A stretch of DNA of 64,000 bases from the NCBI GenBank assembly GCA_033296885.1, contig MU863915.1, positions 1 through 64,000 of the forward strand. Direction: 5' to 3'. The DNA comes from Triangularia verruculosa (Eukaryota; Ascomycota; Sordariomycetes; Sordariales; Podosporaceae). Shown piece after piece: positions 8,632 through 21,699 of this stretch. The notes below the pieces were generated by a model. It ran no database searches and was not told the DNA's origin. It saw only the letters and a list, made by a program, of their open reading frames with translations. The position numbers and the translations under genes were made by a program. Each line of letters begins with the position of its first letter. Within the stretch, counting starts at the first letter, position 1.

Positions 8632-10960
8632 TCATCCTCCCTCCACCCGCAGCCAATTTCGCACACACTGAAGCTCAGAGAGGGCATCGTCGCCGGTAGA
8701 GTGTCGTTGTGAGCCTATCGCGAGCTTAGTGAGGCTGAAAGTGCGCTCACATTCAGTGGCGCAGGGGGGAATTGACAAGATCTCAAGAGCCATCTTCGAA
8801 AGCCGGGGGAAACCTGACGCTTTTGCTTTCCACCACTGAACTGGATCGTCAACGGGGAGCACGGGGCCCCGTAGATACTCCCCAACTTCGTCGACAACCT
8901 CGTTAGTAACGGGGGTATCGTAAAAGTCATCTCCAAAGCCGTCAACATCGCCGGGTGGCTGGCCGGCTTCTGGTTGGGTGGGCGGGAGCTCAGTTGTCGC
9001 GTAGTGCTCGTCGAAATAAGATATAAACAGTCGTTGGATTTGTTAAACTCGGTACGAATCTTGGTTGCGGTAGAACACAGATCCGTATCCACTTCATCCT
9101 GCGTCCTGGGTGTAGAATGAGAGCTGCCTAATAAGCGGGCGTCTCATCCAGTATCTCCATATATTTCTCGAGCTTATCGATAGTATATCCGATGCTCGAT
9201 TAGAGGCTTAAGAAAGAAGCGACCTCGAGGTCATCGTGAAGGGGAGTTCCGAGCTCGATGCGGGGATCTTGCGGCCCAGCGGCGGCAACCGTGTGACGAT
9301 GCCCAATTCCAGGGAGGTCAACTTCGTAGTCGGCGAATCGGACGGGCACGCGGCGAATCCGTTGCGGGCGTTCTTATCGCGCGGGTTCCAGGAATGCCGG
9401 GAGACGGCCAACGGGGCGCTCGTTGTTCGGCGGAAAGATAGAGCTATCGAAGCCACCGGAGCGTTCGAACGTGGTTGCATATTCACGGCGTAAATGCTTG
9501 AGATCCCGGTGGAGGCTGAAGATGTGGGTGACAACGTCGCTGAGATTGGGTTTCCTACCCTCGAACTTCTTAGTGATGAACTTGAAGGGCGCCAAAATAG
9601 CTTTGACCTCCGTTAATACTGCCCAATCTTCAGAAGAAAGTAGAGCCTTATCGTAGAGATCTCCTAATCGATTGTACCGAGCACTGAACTGTATAAGAGG
9701 CTCCCGAAGAAGAAGGGCACGCTTAATCATATGATAGACTGAGTGCCAACGAGTGTCGTTATCCGCCTTAAGCCGTAGATTTCGGATTGCGGGGTCGACG
9801 AGAATGGCACCGAACTCGGCCTCTTCTTCCGGGAGGAGCTTTCCTGTAAGAAAATAATTGAGTTAGCCCGAGCTATAGTGGTCTAAGAAGGGGTTTTACC
9901 GTAGGTGAAATCGTTGAAAGCGTCTTTTCGTTGTGGCGTACGGCGTGCGAAGTGTACTATATATTGAAGCTTTCCCAACGGCCGAGTTTCTCGCTACGTA
10001 ACGAGAAGCTCCCTCTCTTATTCCGCAGATAGTCGCTCGTCTGAACCCTTGCCCAGCTTCTTGATCGTCTCCTTATTCTCGCCGTCAAGAAACGCCCTGG
10101 CGATGAGGTTTAAGATGTGGCCGACGTAGCGAACGCTTTTGAGGCTCCGAAGGATGTCGATTTGCGTCGTAGAGAGGTAGGGGTTGAAGTGCTTGAGAAG
10201 CTCGGTGATATAGGTGTCGTTGTTTTCTGCGTTATCAGCTTGGAAAAATCCTAATTTGGATTGGAAGCCAAAACGCTCAATCACTTCAATCACTCCCTTC
10301 GCCAGATTCTCGCCATTGTGTGTGCCCTTGATGCGCGGGAGGGTAATGAGTGTCGTGTTGAATACACCAATAGCATTAAAATAGTGTGCAATAACGGCGA
10401 GAAACGTTGCGGTGCCCGGAGATGACTAACCATCGAAGGAGATATGGATTGGGTTAGGCGTGGCGAGGAGGTCTTTTTTTAGGGCATCGAACTCGCGGGT
10501 GTAGATGGTTTTTAGCTAAGCGCGAGAAGTGTTGTGGCTTTTCGGAAGAAGTATTAACTAGTACAGGGTTCAGTAACGAGAGCAACGCCTGGAAGTGTTT
10601 ATTCTCGACCACCAAGAAAGGAATATCTGAATCAGCCATCCAGTTAACCAACAGCTCTTTAAACTCATTCTTCTGTTCCGTATGGGGCGGGAGCTTGACC
10701 CTCTTGTTCGTTCGAGTTACCACGAGCTTATCGATTGCGATTTGTCGCTTACCCGTAGTGTTGGCCGCCGGTGACACTTCGCCGTCCTTAGTGATGCGGT
10801 GCTGATTAGCGAGATGCTTCCCTGCGGACGATGTAGCTTCCGCATCATAGAGCATCCCGCACCGGTTGCAGGCCCAGAACTAACCATCTTGGGTATCAAG
10901 ATGCCCGGGAACGAGGCGGAGGAGGAGGGTGCCGTGTTGTTGAATCTATGAGGGATGTGG
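8632..10960 (-). pseudogene. hAT-family transposase, degraded
   Basis: Pieces lie in the right order on the minus strand. A BED-type zinc finger is at about 10900-10790 (WACNRCGMLYD...HLANQH, two Cys then two His). The catalytic region starts near 10445 (SFDG, then a stop where Trp is expected, then SSPGTATFLAVIAHYF) and continues to ADNAENND near 10240. A middle segment, about 9730-9374, contains LYDKALLSSEDWAVLTE. The dimerisation domain is at about 8930-8632 (DPVQWW...LSKMALEILSIPP..ECERTFS). Stops and frame changes separate them, several being TAG where CAG or TGG fits. The element is therefore dead, and RIP is the likely cause. It lies 3' to 5' next to the DUF3435 remnant; the transposon termini are not resolved. 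Confidence 0.85.
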
Positions 10961-11409
10961 TTTATCGTAGAAGTGCGCGCGGAGGTTGTATTGGAGGTTC
11001 TCGGGGCCTGTAATCAGGGGGTATTCGGTTGGAGGGAGGTTGGGAGGGAGGGCTCTTTACGGTGGTGAGGCTGGGAGCGTCGAACGCACGGTCGTGCACT
11101 GCGATGCTAATGATAATAGTAACGAGACAGAAGATCAACCTGCGACTTAGTGTAAAGAAGAAGATGGTCCTGAAAATATCAGAGAGAATACTCAAAGTAT
11201 ATCGGGACGAATACATACGGCTTTGGCTTATTATCGGCACCCTTGTGGTAGATAAACTTCACCGCCATCACATGCACGTTCTCGCCTGTCACCGGGTGAC
11301 GGACAACCATCAATAGAATATCCTCGTAGCAGAGTGCCTTGGGGCGTCCGCGTCCTAACCTTAATCGCGAGGTTCCCGCCCACCGATCTAATGCCCGCTT
11401 CCGTGGCAA
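10961..11409 (-). pseudogene. DUF3435 (fungal tyrosine-recombinase-like) fragment, frameshifted
   Basis: Two overlapping minus-strand frames together give a DUF3435-type segment. First comes KALCYEDILLMVVRHP followed by VKFIYHKGADNKPKPY (11370-11220). After a frame change near 11190 comes FFTLSRRLIFCLVTIIIS and IAVHDRAFDAPSL. This matches the block LxYxDIxLxLxRxP...xxHxKGxxxxPKP...LxFCPVTxxLxxAxxDxAF of that family. The N-terminal region and the catalytic Arg/Tyr part are missing. DUF3435 proteins include the recombinases that head Starship elements, but most genomic copies are not Starship captains, and this fragment cannot be placed further. Confidence 0.7.
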
Positions 11410-12457
11410 TGTAAAATACCTTTACCCGTTAAAGCTTCCTTTTCTATACCCATTAACCTAGCTAATTACGCCAACTGAGGCCTAAAAGAACCCTAACTTT
11501 TTAATATTAGGTCTATAGTTTACATCTATAATAATAAAAGCCTTTTTACTAATCTTATTAAAGTAAAGGTTAAGCCCTTAACTATAGGAGGTAGCTCTGT
11601 AAAAATTATCGGTAAAGGCACTATAAAAATCCAATTCTTTACTAGAACCTATAATAATGGGGTCCAGTTTTTATTTATCAATCTCACTAAAAGCTTCTTT
11701 ATTCCTACTTTCCCACTTAATATTATTAGTAGAAACTGCTTTTATAATATTAAAGGAGCCCTATGTAGCTAAAAGCTTACTAATTATAACCGTAAGTTAA
11801 TTACTCTTTTAAACTTTAAAAAATCAGGATTCTTTTTAGGCTTTAAAAGTTAAGCTAAGCCTTAAGGGTCTTACTAATAGTACTTTAATAATTACCCTAT
11901 TACCTTTAAAATCCCTAAGGTTATAGAGGGGGCTTCTAAAACCCTTGATCTTTTAGAGGGAGTTAAATCCTCCAGTATTCCTATTAGGCCTTTATTAGTA
12001 CTAATTCGATCAGCTATCCTTTAGTATATACAGCTTAGGTATATAAGCCTTAACCTTTTAAAGAAAACTTCTTTTATTACCAAAGGTATACTTAATCTAC
12101 AGCACCTTAAGCCTAGGGATTTAATTTATAAAAGCTATAATACTATAAAGATCCTTCATCGGCCCTCCAGAAGCCCTATCCAGGACCCCTCATTTGCCCT
12201 ACGCCGGTCAGAGGGGGATATTGTCACTATCAAGCTTATTCCACTATTAAAGAAGCCTTACGGCTTAGTTATAGTGGATCGAAAGACCCGTTTTCGTTTT
12301 CTCAAGCTCTTAGCTACTAAAGACGACGCCGTTATAGCGCTTCGCTCGCTATTTAAGGGCTTAAATAATACCTTTTACCAGTACCTTAGCCATTTCTACT
12401 ACGATGGAGGAAAGGAAGTCCTTCCTTTAAGTACCTACTTCACTGAAAAAGGTATCG
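11410..12457 (+). pseudogene. Copia pol part 1: protease to integrase start
   Basis: One frame, broken by a few stops, gives NNKSLFTNLIKVKVKPL, then IGGSSVKIIGKGTIKIQF (protease-end/gag-pre-integrase region), then IVDRKTRFRFLKLLATKDDA and FYYDGGKEVLPLSTYFTEKG, the first part of the integrase core. The usual SDNGGEF is degraded to YDGGKEV. The reading is interrupted exactly at 12457 by Gypsy-1 and resumes at 20131. Confidence 0.75.
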
Positions 12458-12882
12458 TGTGACGAACCCCTGTACAGAACCTCTGAAAGGGATACTCGGT
12501 TGAAGGCAACTTCTGACAATTGGTTCGGTGCAGCTAAACAGTGCACAACAAGATGTTTCAATGTAAACACAAGATACCGTGAATATAAGCTGTGATTGTA
12601 TACTGCGGAACTATCTACAAGCTATCTAGTTCCTCCGTATATATAGACCATAAATCCCTAAGTACCTCCGTACCTGGATCACCCTCGCTCACCAGCGACC
12701 CGGGGTGATCCTTCTTACGCTCACCACGCTCGCCTGGTAATCGTGGTGATCCGGCTCACCTCTGCCAAGCAGTGAGCCTCCTCTGACCCTAGCAGCCTTA
12801 CTACTATGCCCCTTTCCTCCGATTAGCTAGCATAGTTAACTACAGTCCCCGCCCGACCCTACTATATAGTTGGTCTGTAATA
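12458..12882. repeat. Gypsy-1 left LTR (3' LTR in element orientation)
   Basis: 425 bp, aligning end to end with 19701-20125. Its outer half is almost unmutated (TGTGACGAACCCCTGTACAG) while its inner end is RIP-mutated (CAGCCTTACTACTATGCCCC against CAGCCTTGCTGCTATGCCCC in the other LTR). Confidence 0.92.
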
Positions 12883-12989
12883 CGATACTCCCCCTTCGAC
12901 ATCTTTCGTCCCGGAAAACTCGACGTTATTATCTTTATACCCTTAGCGCTACCGTTCTTTCCTACGTATAAATAATCCCTCTCCTCTTC

Positions 12990-13690
12990 TTCTTCCGCAA
13001 AGTCGTCTCGGTATATCTAACGATAACGGGTCGTATAGAGAAACGTTACCGCGATACTACTTACAAACGAACAGTTCTTTCCGCCTCGATCGATTAAAAT
13101 AATATTAAAATTATACCTTACTCCCGTTACTAACGTACGAAACCCCACAGGCGCTATATTATAAAGGAAAGGTCGAGCCGCTATTTAAACTACGTCCGAA
13201 TAAGTAAATCGTATAATAGGCTAAACGTAGTAGATTCTCGTAGGTACCTAGGTTCTATATAATAATCCTTTCTTTATTAACGGTTATAATAATTAAAAAC
13301 TTATTAGAATAAAAGAGAATTAATAAGGAAATTACTACGAAAGAGAACCTATTATCGGAAATACTAAGCTCTTTGACTTATTTACGTAAATAGCGTAAGT
13401 CGATATGTGATTAAGGTATAGAACTTTTTCGTCGGGGAATAGAGTTATTAGACGAGGTAGATATCTTAACGCCCCCCTCGCCCGAGCCTATAGATCCCCT
13501 AGGCGAGTAATCCCTAATTAATTAAGTCTAATCGTTAGGTGCTTTTAGTATTATAAATTAGGAGGCTATCGGTACTTCCGATCCTAATATTACTTTCGAA
13601 TCTCCTATTAACTTCGATTAATTAACTAATCCTACTCTTATAATCGGTTAAGATTTCTCCGGTAAAATTCCTCTAACTTCTTAAGGTAGT
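12990..13690 (+). pseudogene. Gypsy-1 extra ORF on the strand opposite pol
   Basis: Between the end of pol and the left LTR, a plus-strand frame is protein-like if TAG/TAA are read as former Gln. It contains LLSEILSSLTYLRK, ELFRRGIELLDEVDILTPPS, PEPIDPLGEQ, IIN.EAIGTSDPNITFESP and SGKIPLTS before a final stop near 13683. Gypsy-2 has an ORF in the same place and of the same general type (coiled-coil-like start, then an acidic/proline-rich end). Its function is unknown. Antisense extra ORFs are known from some plant Gypsy elements, but I do not recognise this protein. Confidence 0.6.
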
Positions 13691-13735
13691 TAAGATTTAT
13701 AGTATTAATTATAAGCAGGTCCTTAGATATTTATT

Positions 13736-13805
13736 AACCTTATAGTATAGTACATAATACGTCGATTACTACGTCGGAGGTACGGGTTCGACTCCCGTCG
13801 AGGTT
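13736..13805 (+). other. tRNA-like sequence inside Gypsy-1
   Basis: 70 nt with an acceptor-like pairing AACCTTA/CGAGGTT (one mismatch), a T arm ACGGG-TTCGACT-CCCGT with canonical loop, a D-arm-like TAGTATAGTAC and an anticodon-like hairpin with a short loop. Gypsy-2 has the equivalent 70-nt sequence at 22333-22402. It is probably a tRNA-derived pseudogene carried by the element; it is not positioned as a primer-binding site. Confidence 0.5.
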
Positions 13806-13859
13806 ATCCGTACTTTAAGTTTAGGAAGACCTTCCTTAACCCTAAGGTACGATCTTTTT

Positions 13860-16800
13860 ATTTAGGTTAGTTTAGGTATTACCGGTAGAATTCTTTTAAT
13901 TTATCGGGGTAGTTTAAATTTATCGATAATTCTTACGAGTTATCTATAGCCAGGTAATTTAACTAATTAACTAAATACTTTACTTAACCCTTATTAATCC
14001 GTAAATCTAATACCTCTTCTACATTATATTTTTTTTCTTCGTTTTCCGCTATTTCCTAGGTATCGACTTTACTTATTAGTAATACGGGCTTCAGAAGTAA
14101 GATATAGAAAGTATATAATCTTAAACGTATTATATTAGATAGCTCTAATTTATATACCGTTTCCGATATCTTCTTTTTAACTTTAAATAAACCTACTCTC
14201 CTATAGTCTAGCTTTTTACTAAGTCTCTTAGTACGTAAATTTCGTATTAATAAAAATACTTTATCCCCTCTCTTTAAGCGAGGTCCCTCGAGTCGTTTAA
14301 TATTATAATATTTGCGTATATATTTTCGGACGAACTCGAGTTTTTCCTTGAGTTTGGCGTATAATATATATAACTTTCTTACTTTTACTACCGCCCTAAG
14401 TACCTTTACTTCTAGTTCTTACCGTAGATCTACTTCGAACCTATAATTTGCGAAGAATAGTATAACTTTCGTCGTCTTTATGGGTACTGTATTATATGCG
14501 AATTGTACTGCTGGTAAGAATTTAACCTAGTTATTTTGTTTGAAATTAATATAGTTTCGAAGGTATTATTCTATAATTTAGTTAAGTTTCTCCGTTTAGC
14601 CGTCCGTTTATAGGTAATATACCGACGACGCTTTACTCTTTACTCCTACTTACTTTATTAAAGCTTTTTAAAACTTCGATACAAACTTAGTATCACGGTC
14701 TGTAATAAATTCTTTTAGTTATATATATATTACTATAACGTTTCAAAATACTATATCTATTAACTATTCCGCCGTCCAGGTCTCCTTATAAAGTAAGAAG
14801 TATACCTACTTAATAAGCCTATCGACTATTGTTAAGATATTATTGTATTTAACGCCTATAGTTATATCCTTAGATTCTAGTAGTTTAGTAATAAAGTTTA
14901 TCGATATTAAACTCTACGGTTATTTTACTACTAATAATAGTTCTAAGAACCCGTATAATTTATATCTCTTTACTCTCGTTTTTCTATAAAAGTCGCACTT
15001 CCGTAACGTCTCTTCTATATCCTTTTTTAATTCTAGCTAATTAAAATACTATTTAATCTTTTCTATCATTTTAGCCATCCCTATATATCCTCCGAACTTC
15101 GATTTATAGATCTCCTAAATTAACGTTCCCCGCTATTCTAGGTCGACGTAGGCCCTATTATTATACTAAAGCCGGTAACGGTCGTCCTTTTAAATCCCCA
15201 GTAGTTCTAGCTTAGCTTATCGTTTTTAATTATTATTATCGATATTACTTTAGTATTTATAGGTAATAGATTCTTCTCGATATACTATATAATACTCAGC
15301 TTACTATTAGAGCAGATACCGAAGTGTACTTTCTACTATTTCCTATAGTAAAGGTAGTAATTCCTTTTCTACTTTCTTTTTATAGTAGTCCGCCCTCCTA
15401 CTTAAAGCGTCCGCTCTTATATTCTCGGATCCTTTTTTATAATAGATCTAAAAGTTAAACTCGGATAAGAATTTTAACTACCTACCTTACTTAACGTTAA
15501 GGACTTTAATAATAATAAAATACTTTAGGTTTTTATAGTTAATATAGACCTAGACCTTATAGTTAATACCGTTAAGGTATAGTCTCTATTTCTCGAACGT
15601 TTTAATAATAGTAAGCAGTTCTTTATCGTAGATAGGGTAATTCTTATATAGTCCTTCTAGCTTCTTCGAAAAGAATACCACTAGATATAATTTCCTATCT
15701 TCGTTTCATTACCCTAACTACCCTCCGATAGCGTAATAGGAAGTATCTATCTTAACCTCGAAAGGTTATTTTAGGTCGGAGAGTTTAAGTACCGGATCCG
15801 CCGTAATAGTATTTTTAATAGCTTAAAAAGCCTTTTTTTACTCCTTTTCTTATTTAAACTTAGCGTTTTTTTTAATTAAGTTATTTAATAATTTTATTAT
15901 AACGCTATAGTTCTATATAAATATTTAATAGAAATTCGTAAATCCTAGAAACTCTCGAACTTTAATTTTTAATTATTCGGCCGTTTCTACTTATAATTTC
16001 GGCTAGTCCTTAATTACCGCGATCTTCTTTAACTCTATTTATACTTTTCTTAGCGAAATTAGATATCTTAGGTAGACCGTTTTCTATATATAGAACTCGC
16101 TTTTATCCTTATTAACTAATAATCTTACTTTATATAATACGTCTAAAATCTCTTTAATATACTATTTATATTCCTCTAGAGTATATAAGTAAATAAGAAT
16201 ATCGTCGAGGTAGTAAACTGCTATTTTATCGAGATACCGGCGAATCGTATAATTAACGAGGGCCTGGAAAGTTATAGGTATATTTATAAGCCTAAATAAT
16301 ATAATAAGGTACTCGAAATACCCGTAAGATGTGTAAAAAGCTATCTTCCACTCGTCTTCCTCTTTGATTCATATATACATATATCTAACTAGCATATTAA
16401 ACTTAATAAATTATTATATCCCTAATAGTTAACTTCTCAACTGAGAAATTAATAACAGTAGATAACCGTTCTTCACCGTCTCCTAATTTAACTATCGATA
16501 ATCTATATATAATCGCGGACTCCCATCCTTCTTCGGTACAAAGAAAATAGGATATCCAGCCGGCGATATAAATACCCTAATATATTCTCTCTTAATATTT
16601 TCATCTAAATACTTCTATAACTCCTTACTTTATTTATCGTTAATATAATAAACCTAAAAGAGTTTAAGCTTTACTCCTTCTTTAAGTTTAATCTTATAGT
16701 CCTATAGTCCCCTCTTTAATAAACCTTAAAAGTATTTTACTGTAAATACTAGATACCCCTAGTATTCTACCGGCACCTCCTTCTTATTACTTTTCTTTAT

Positions 16801-19690
16801 ATTATTATAATAAATATACTTATCCTTTATTACTACTATAATTTCTACTAATATAATTATTCCTACTAACACTTACTTCTTCGATTTTACCGCCTTTATC
16901 GATTAAATACATTAATACTTCTCGTATCTCTTACAATAGTACTATAAAGGATATTTATCCCGCACTCTACTCCCGTTATACTCCTAATCTCCCATCATTA
17001 GTTAAATACTCCCGATATACCTTCGGTCGTAAGTGATTACCATCCTTCCAATCGATATCTAAGTTATAGTCCTCGTATTATAGTTATCTTAAAATTATAT
17101 CTTTTTCTAATCCTATATCTACGATATTAAAAATTACTATTATTATTTTTCCTAATACTATAATATTTAATAGTAACGTTTCCTTAGTTACTAACTATAT
17201 AAGGAAGGGTCCTTTTATAATAACCTCTTCCTCCTTTTTTCTTTATAGAATTCGGGCTTATTATATAAATCTTAATAAAATTAAATCCACTTTTACTCTA
17301 CTATCTATAAATACTTATATTTAAAAATCCTTCTAACGTATTATTATTTATAACCTTTTATCTTTTATACCCCTCCTTTATATAATAGCAACCTCGCTAA
17401 TACATTACTTATAATCCCTTAAAGGTTTACGGCCTCCGCAAAAGGCCGTAGCCCTTTTCCCGACTATTATTATACTTCTAAAACGTCCTTCTTTATTAAA
17501 CTATCTAATAGTTCGAAATTAATTAACTATTATCGTTAAGCTTCTTCCTATTTTTCGTTCCTTATACCTTATCGAATCCTCCTTCAATTATATATCCGCT
17601 GCCCCTTTACTATAACCCTAGTTTTAACTTCGGCCTAGGCGTTATAATATTTTTTAACCTTTATTTATAAGTAGAACGCACAATCTAGACTCCTATACTA
17701 CGCTAACTCATATTCTTCCTCGTTAACAGTATTTTTTCCTTAATTAATTATCCATTTAAAATAATATCTTATATACTTAGGTATAAACTATATAACCTAA
17801 AATTCCTCCTCCAATTTAACTAAGTCTTCCTATCTTTATAGGAAATAATCGTTTAACTTTTTTTATTATCGTTCCTACCTAGCTATAATTCTCGTAATAA
17901 ACTTAAGATCCCCGTTTTTTTTTAATTACTATACTAACCAATATCCTTAGAAAGCCTTATTTTAGTAATATTCTACGTACTTATATATAATATACTAGAA
18001 CTAAGATATCCTCCTATACTCTAGGTATTTAGGATATAACTATACCGTATTTCTATCGTATAGTTCGTACTATTTATAGCGAGGTATTTATTCGGGTATT
18101 TATAAAAGCCCTATACTAGTAATTTCCTTACTTTCCTAGTACTTCTCCTAATCTAATTTCTTAAATTCGAGCTTACCCTTTCTATAAATTAACTATAGTA
18201 GCCTTCTACGGTATTACTTAAATTTAATCTTTAGGATAATCTATCGTTTATTTCCCTATTAAAATTATATAAGCGGCTAACGATTAATTATAGTTTACAC
18301 TACCCTACCCTCGAGGTTATAATAGTATTATTTAATTATTTTTTATTAGGTCCGGAGCTTTTCTATCTTCTTTTCGAGTCCTTAGATTCGTTCCTTAGCT
18401 TAACTTAAGGTCCTTCCCGAATATAGATCTAAAGTACGAATTATATTTATAGTAAAAAACTGCTTTAATTACCATAGGATTTCTTTAGAGGATTCGGGAG
18501 TAGTATTCTTTTCTAATCTCGTAGCTCCTTTAACCGGTAGTTCTTATCTTACTACATAGTCTTCTCCCTTAGAGTCAACTATTAATTCTCCTTCTTAGGG
18601 CTTATACCGATAGTTACTATCGGTATAGTTATCCGTTAAATCCCGAAAATCCTCGTCGGAATACTTTATACCGGAAATCTCTACTACCCGTATTATCTTA
18701 GTAACTACTACCGTTTCTCTTTCCTTTTAACGGAGCTACTTAAGTATCCGATAATCTCTCTTAAAATAACTTATCTTCCTATAATTAAAATATTTAATAT
18801 CGCTCTTCCCTTTAAACCGCTTTTAGATTATATCTATCTCCATAAACCCTACGTAAGTAATTCCTGAGACGTGAGTCCCGTAAGGCCGTCTTTTCTTCTT
18901 ATCGTTAAGACGGTAGGGTCCTTATACGCGTATACCTTTGCACTCCTTACGGCGCTAATACTGCCGGTCGTCGATACGGACCGCCATTACAATATACTCG
19001 TCGATAATCTCTAGTCGCTCCTATCGGTACACTTCGTTTTTAACTTCTTCCTTAAACCCGTTATAAAACAATTACATTAATCCTTTATCGTTAATCTCGC
19101 TACATAATACGTCTATTTTAAATACTACAGTATAATCGGTAGTAAACCTAATCTACTTAAGGTTAACCAATCGTTCCTAAGTACGTTTACCTTTATCGTA
19201 CTCTCCGAATACCTCTTTAATCTTTTCCTCAAATCCTTTATACGTCTTAAAACACTTCTTAGTAACATCCTCCCTCTCATCATACTTATTATCGAAATAG
19301 TCTCCCAGGATTAGCTCGAACTAGATAAGGGCCTTATCCTTAAGCCTGGACGTAACGTACACCACTTTAGACTCTTCGTCCGGGAAACGGGAAGGGTAAT
19401 ACCGAAAATATACCTTAAGCTAGATTAAAAATCCTCCCAATTCTCCTTTAGCTCCTCCGTAACGGTCGAGAACCTTAAGCTTAGCGTAATCTCCTTCCTT
19501 ACGTAAAGTACCGATCTCCCGGTAAAGTATATCGTTCTCCTACGTAAGGGCGTTATAAGAGAGGCGCGACTTATCCTCGAGCTCCTAAATATAAGTAAGG
19601 AGTTAATCGATAGTAGGTTAAGTATTAGTATTTCCGGCTATAGCGTTTAACTTAGCACCTTTAACTTATCCGATAATAAAGTTAAAATAA
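13860..19690 (-). pseudogene. Gypsy-1 gag-pol, RIP-inactivated
   Basis: Landmarks in order on the minus strand: a gag zinc knuckle at 18792-18751 where all four ligands of C-x2-C-x4-H-x4-C are now Tyr (YFNYRKISYFKRDY); reverse transcriptase with an intact VYYLDDILIY near 16215-16190; and a C-terminal chromodomain near 13990-13885 (VKYLV..LNYLAID or close, then NLNYPDKLKEFYR). Numerous stops interrupt the frame. The chromodomain places the element among the chromoviruses. The zinc-knuckle changes are TGY-to-TAY and CAY-to-TAY, that is, RIP. Confidence 0.85.
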
Positions 19691-19700
19691 ATATATAACG

Positions 19701-20125
19701 TATAACGAACCCCTATATAGAACCTCTAAAAGGGATACTCGGTTAAAGGTAACTTCTAATAATTAGTTCGGTATAACTAAACAATACACAATAAAATATC
19801 TCAATATAAACATAAGATACCGTGAATATAAGCTGTAATTACATACTGCGGAACTATCTACAAGCTATCTAGTTCCTCCGTATATATAGACCATAAATCC
19901 CTAAATACCTCCGTACCTAGATCACCCTCGCTTACCAGCGACCCGGGGTGATCCTTCTTGCACTTACCACGCTCGCCTGGTGATCGTGGTGATCCGGCTC
20001 ACCTCTGCCAAGCAGTGAGCCTCCTCTGACCCTGGCAGCCTTGCTGCTATGCCCCTTTCCTCCGATTGGCTGGCATGGTTAGCTGCAGTCCCCGCCCGAC
20101 CCTGCTATATGGTTGGTCTGTGACA
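19701..20125. repeat. Gypsy-1 right LTR (5' LTR in element orientation)
   Basis: 425 bp. Here the inner end is mutated (TATAACGAACCCCTATATAG) and the outer end is intact (GGCTGGCATGGTTAGCTGCAG), the mirror image of the left LTR. Confidence 0.92.
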
Positions 20126-21161
20126 TATCGGCTTCAGTATATTTAGCTCCCGGACTCCTAACTAAAATAGCTTAGCCGAGCGCTCTATTAGGGTTATTTT
20201 GGACCGTCTTAAGGCTACCATTTTAGCTTTAAGCCTTCCCATTACTCTGTGGGAGTATATAGCTATCCCGATAGTGGAAATTATTAACTATATAGCTCAG
20301 ACCTCTAGAGATCTTACACTATATTAAGCTTTCTATAATGAACTACTACCCTCTTAAATACTATATTAATTAAATCTCTCTAACTATAGGGCTATTAGTA
20401 CTGAAGTTACAGCGTATATCCCTGCTAAAGACCGAGCTATAGGTCTTAAGTTTGCCCCCCGAGGGACTAAAGGAAGGCTTATAGCATTCCTGGGCTACTA
20501 GACCTACCTAGTCTACTTGGGTTTAAATAAGGCTATTAAAACCAGCTTTATTAAGTTCTACGAGGACCCATTAGCCTAGGTTACAGGCTCTGCAAGTCTT
20601 ATAGGGCCCCTGGAAGTCATTGATCGTTTCGACGAGCTAAAAGAAGATACGGCAGTTCAGCCCCCTGAACCCCCTATTCAAGGACCTCCTATTCCATCAC
20701 CTTCAAGTCTCCCAGCACCCGAGCTAGCGCCTACGCCTACTGACTTACTATTTAAACCAGTAAATCCAACGCCTATAGTGCCCTCTACTACCATTAAAAT
20801 CCCCCTACCTCAGGCTTCGTAGAAGTAACGGGAGGAATTTAGGCTTATAGACGAGATAGATTGCAGTGAACTTATTTCTTACTTAGTATTTTGCTATAGG
20901 GAGTGCTGTTCTATAGAGGCTTTAGAGCCTAATACTTTTAAATAAGTCCTAAAATACCCTAAAAAAAAGCAATAGTTATAGGCAATCTTCACTGAACTGC
21001 GCCAACCCTTTACTACTAAAACCTTCTATTTCGTTCTTCGCTCTAAAGCTAAGAAGAAGCTTATTACGAGCCATTGGGCTTTTAAGGATAAGAAGAATCC
21101 ATAGGGTATTACAGTGAAGTTTAAGGCTCGATTAATTGCCTGAGGTTTCCAATAGGCCTTT
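20126..21161 (+). pseudogene. Copia pol part 2: integrase to reverse-transcriptase start
   Basis: The frame resumes as GFSIFSSRTPN.NSLAERSI, the end of the integrase core (normally ...TPxQNGxAER), and runs through LSLPITLWEYIAIPIVEIIN to a proline-rich linker (20640-20830). It ends with the start of the RT domain: SHWAFKDKKNP.GITVKFKA and RLIA.GFQ. It is cut at 21161 by Gypsy-2. Stops are TAG/TAA at positions where Gln fits, and one TGA. Confidence 0.8.
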
Positions 21162-21562
21162 TGTGACGATCCCCTGTCCAGAACCTCTGAAAGGGATACC
21201 GGTTGAAGGCAAACTTCTAGATAATGGATCGGTGCAGCTAAACAGCGCACAACAAGATGTCTCAATGTAAACACAAGATACCGTGAATACAAGCTGTGAT
21301 TATATACTGCGGAACTATCTATAAGCTATTTAGTTCCTCCGTATATATAGACCACTATTTCCTGGATTATTGTTCTTTCTTAATAATCCTTAAAGCCGGA
21401 TCGTTAAATTATTATTATAATCCAATAATCCTCTTCCTAGATTATTCTCTTAATCCAATGATCCTCCTCTAGTAAGCTTACTTTTTATTCTTCCGATTGG
21501 CTGTCCCTCTCTTCCTTCTAATTAGCTAATACTACCGGAAGTCCGCATTTAAGAACGTAACA
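21162..21562. repeat. Gypsy-2 left LTR
   Basis: 401 bp, from TGTGACGATCCCCTGTCCAG to AAGAACGTAACA. The outer half is nearly free of RIP changes and the inner half is mutated (GCTTACTTTTTATTC against GCCTACTTCCTATTC in the right LTR). Confidence 0.92.
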
Positions 21563-21699
21563 CGATTCCCCTCCTCCTAGGTCGACGTCTCGGCGACCTT
21601 AGTTAAAACTCGGCCAGTAACTATCTCTTCTTCCTCTTAGTAGGTCCCTTTCCTCTTATCCTTTCCTTTACGATATTTAACCGTATAGGTAAGTGTAAA

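Larger units (their letters stand above)
12458..20125 (-). mobile_element. Gypsy-1: chromovirus-type LTR retrotransposon (7668 bp)
   Basis: Identical-length LTRs (425 bp) start TG(A)TG/A..ACGAACCCC and end ..TGACA, or its mutated form AATA. The 5-bp duplication TATCG flanks it at 12453-12457 and 20126-20130. Coding is on the minus strand, so the 5' LTR is the right-hand one. A purine-rich tract abuts the left LTR on the minus strand (GAAGGGGGAGTATCG, 12883-12897), as a polypurine tract should. The interior is saturated with TA dinucleotides and stops. Confidence 0.92.

Noticed and set aside
8576..11010. CAGGGCC (8576) and GGGGCCTG (about 11000) as hAT terminal inverted repeats
   Set aside because: The match is short and the adjacent 8 bases do not form a duplication.
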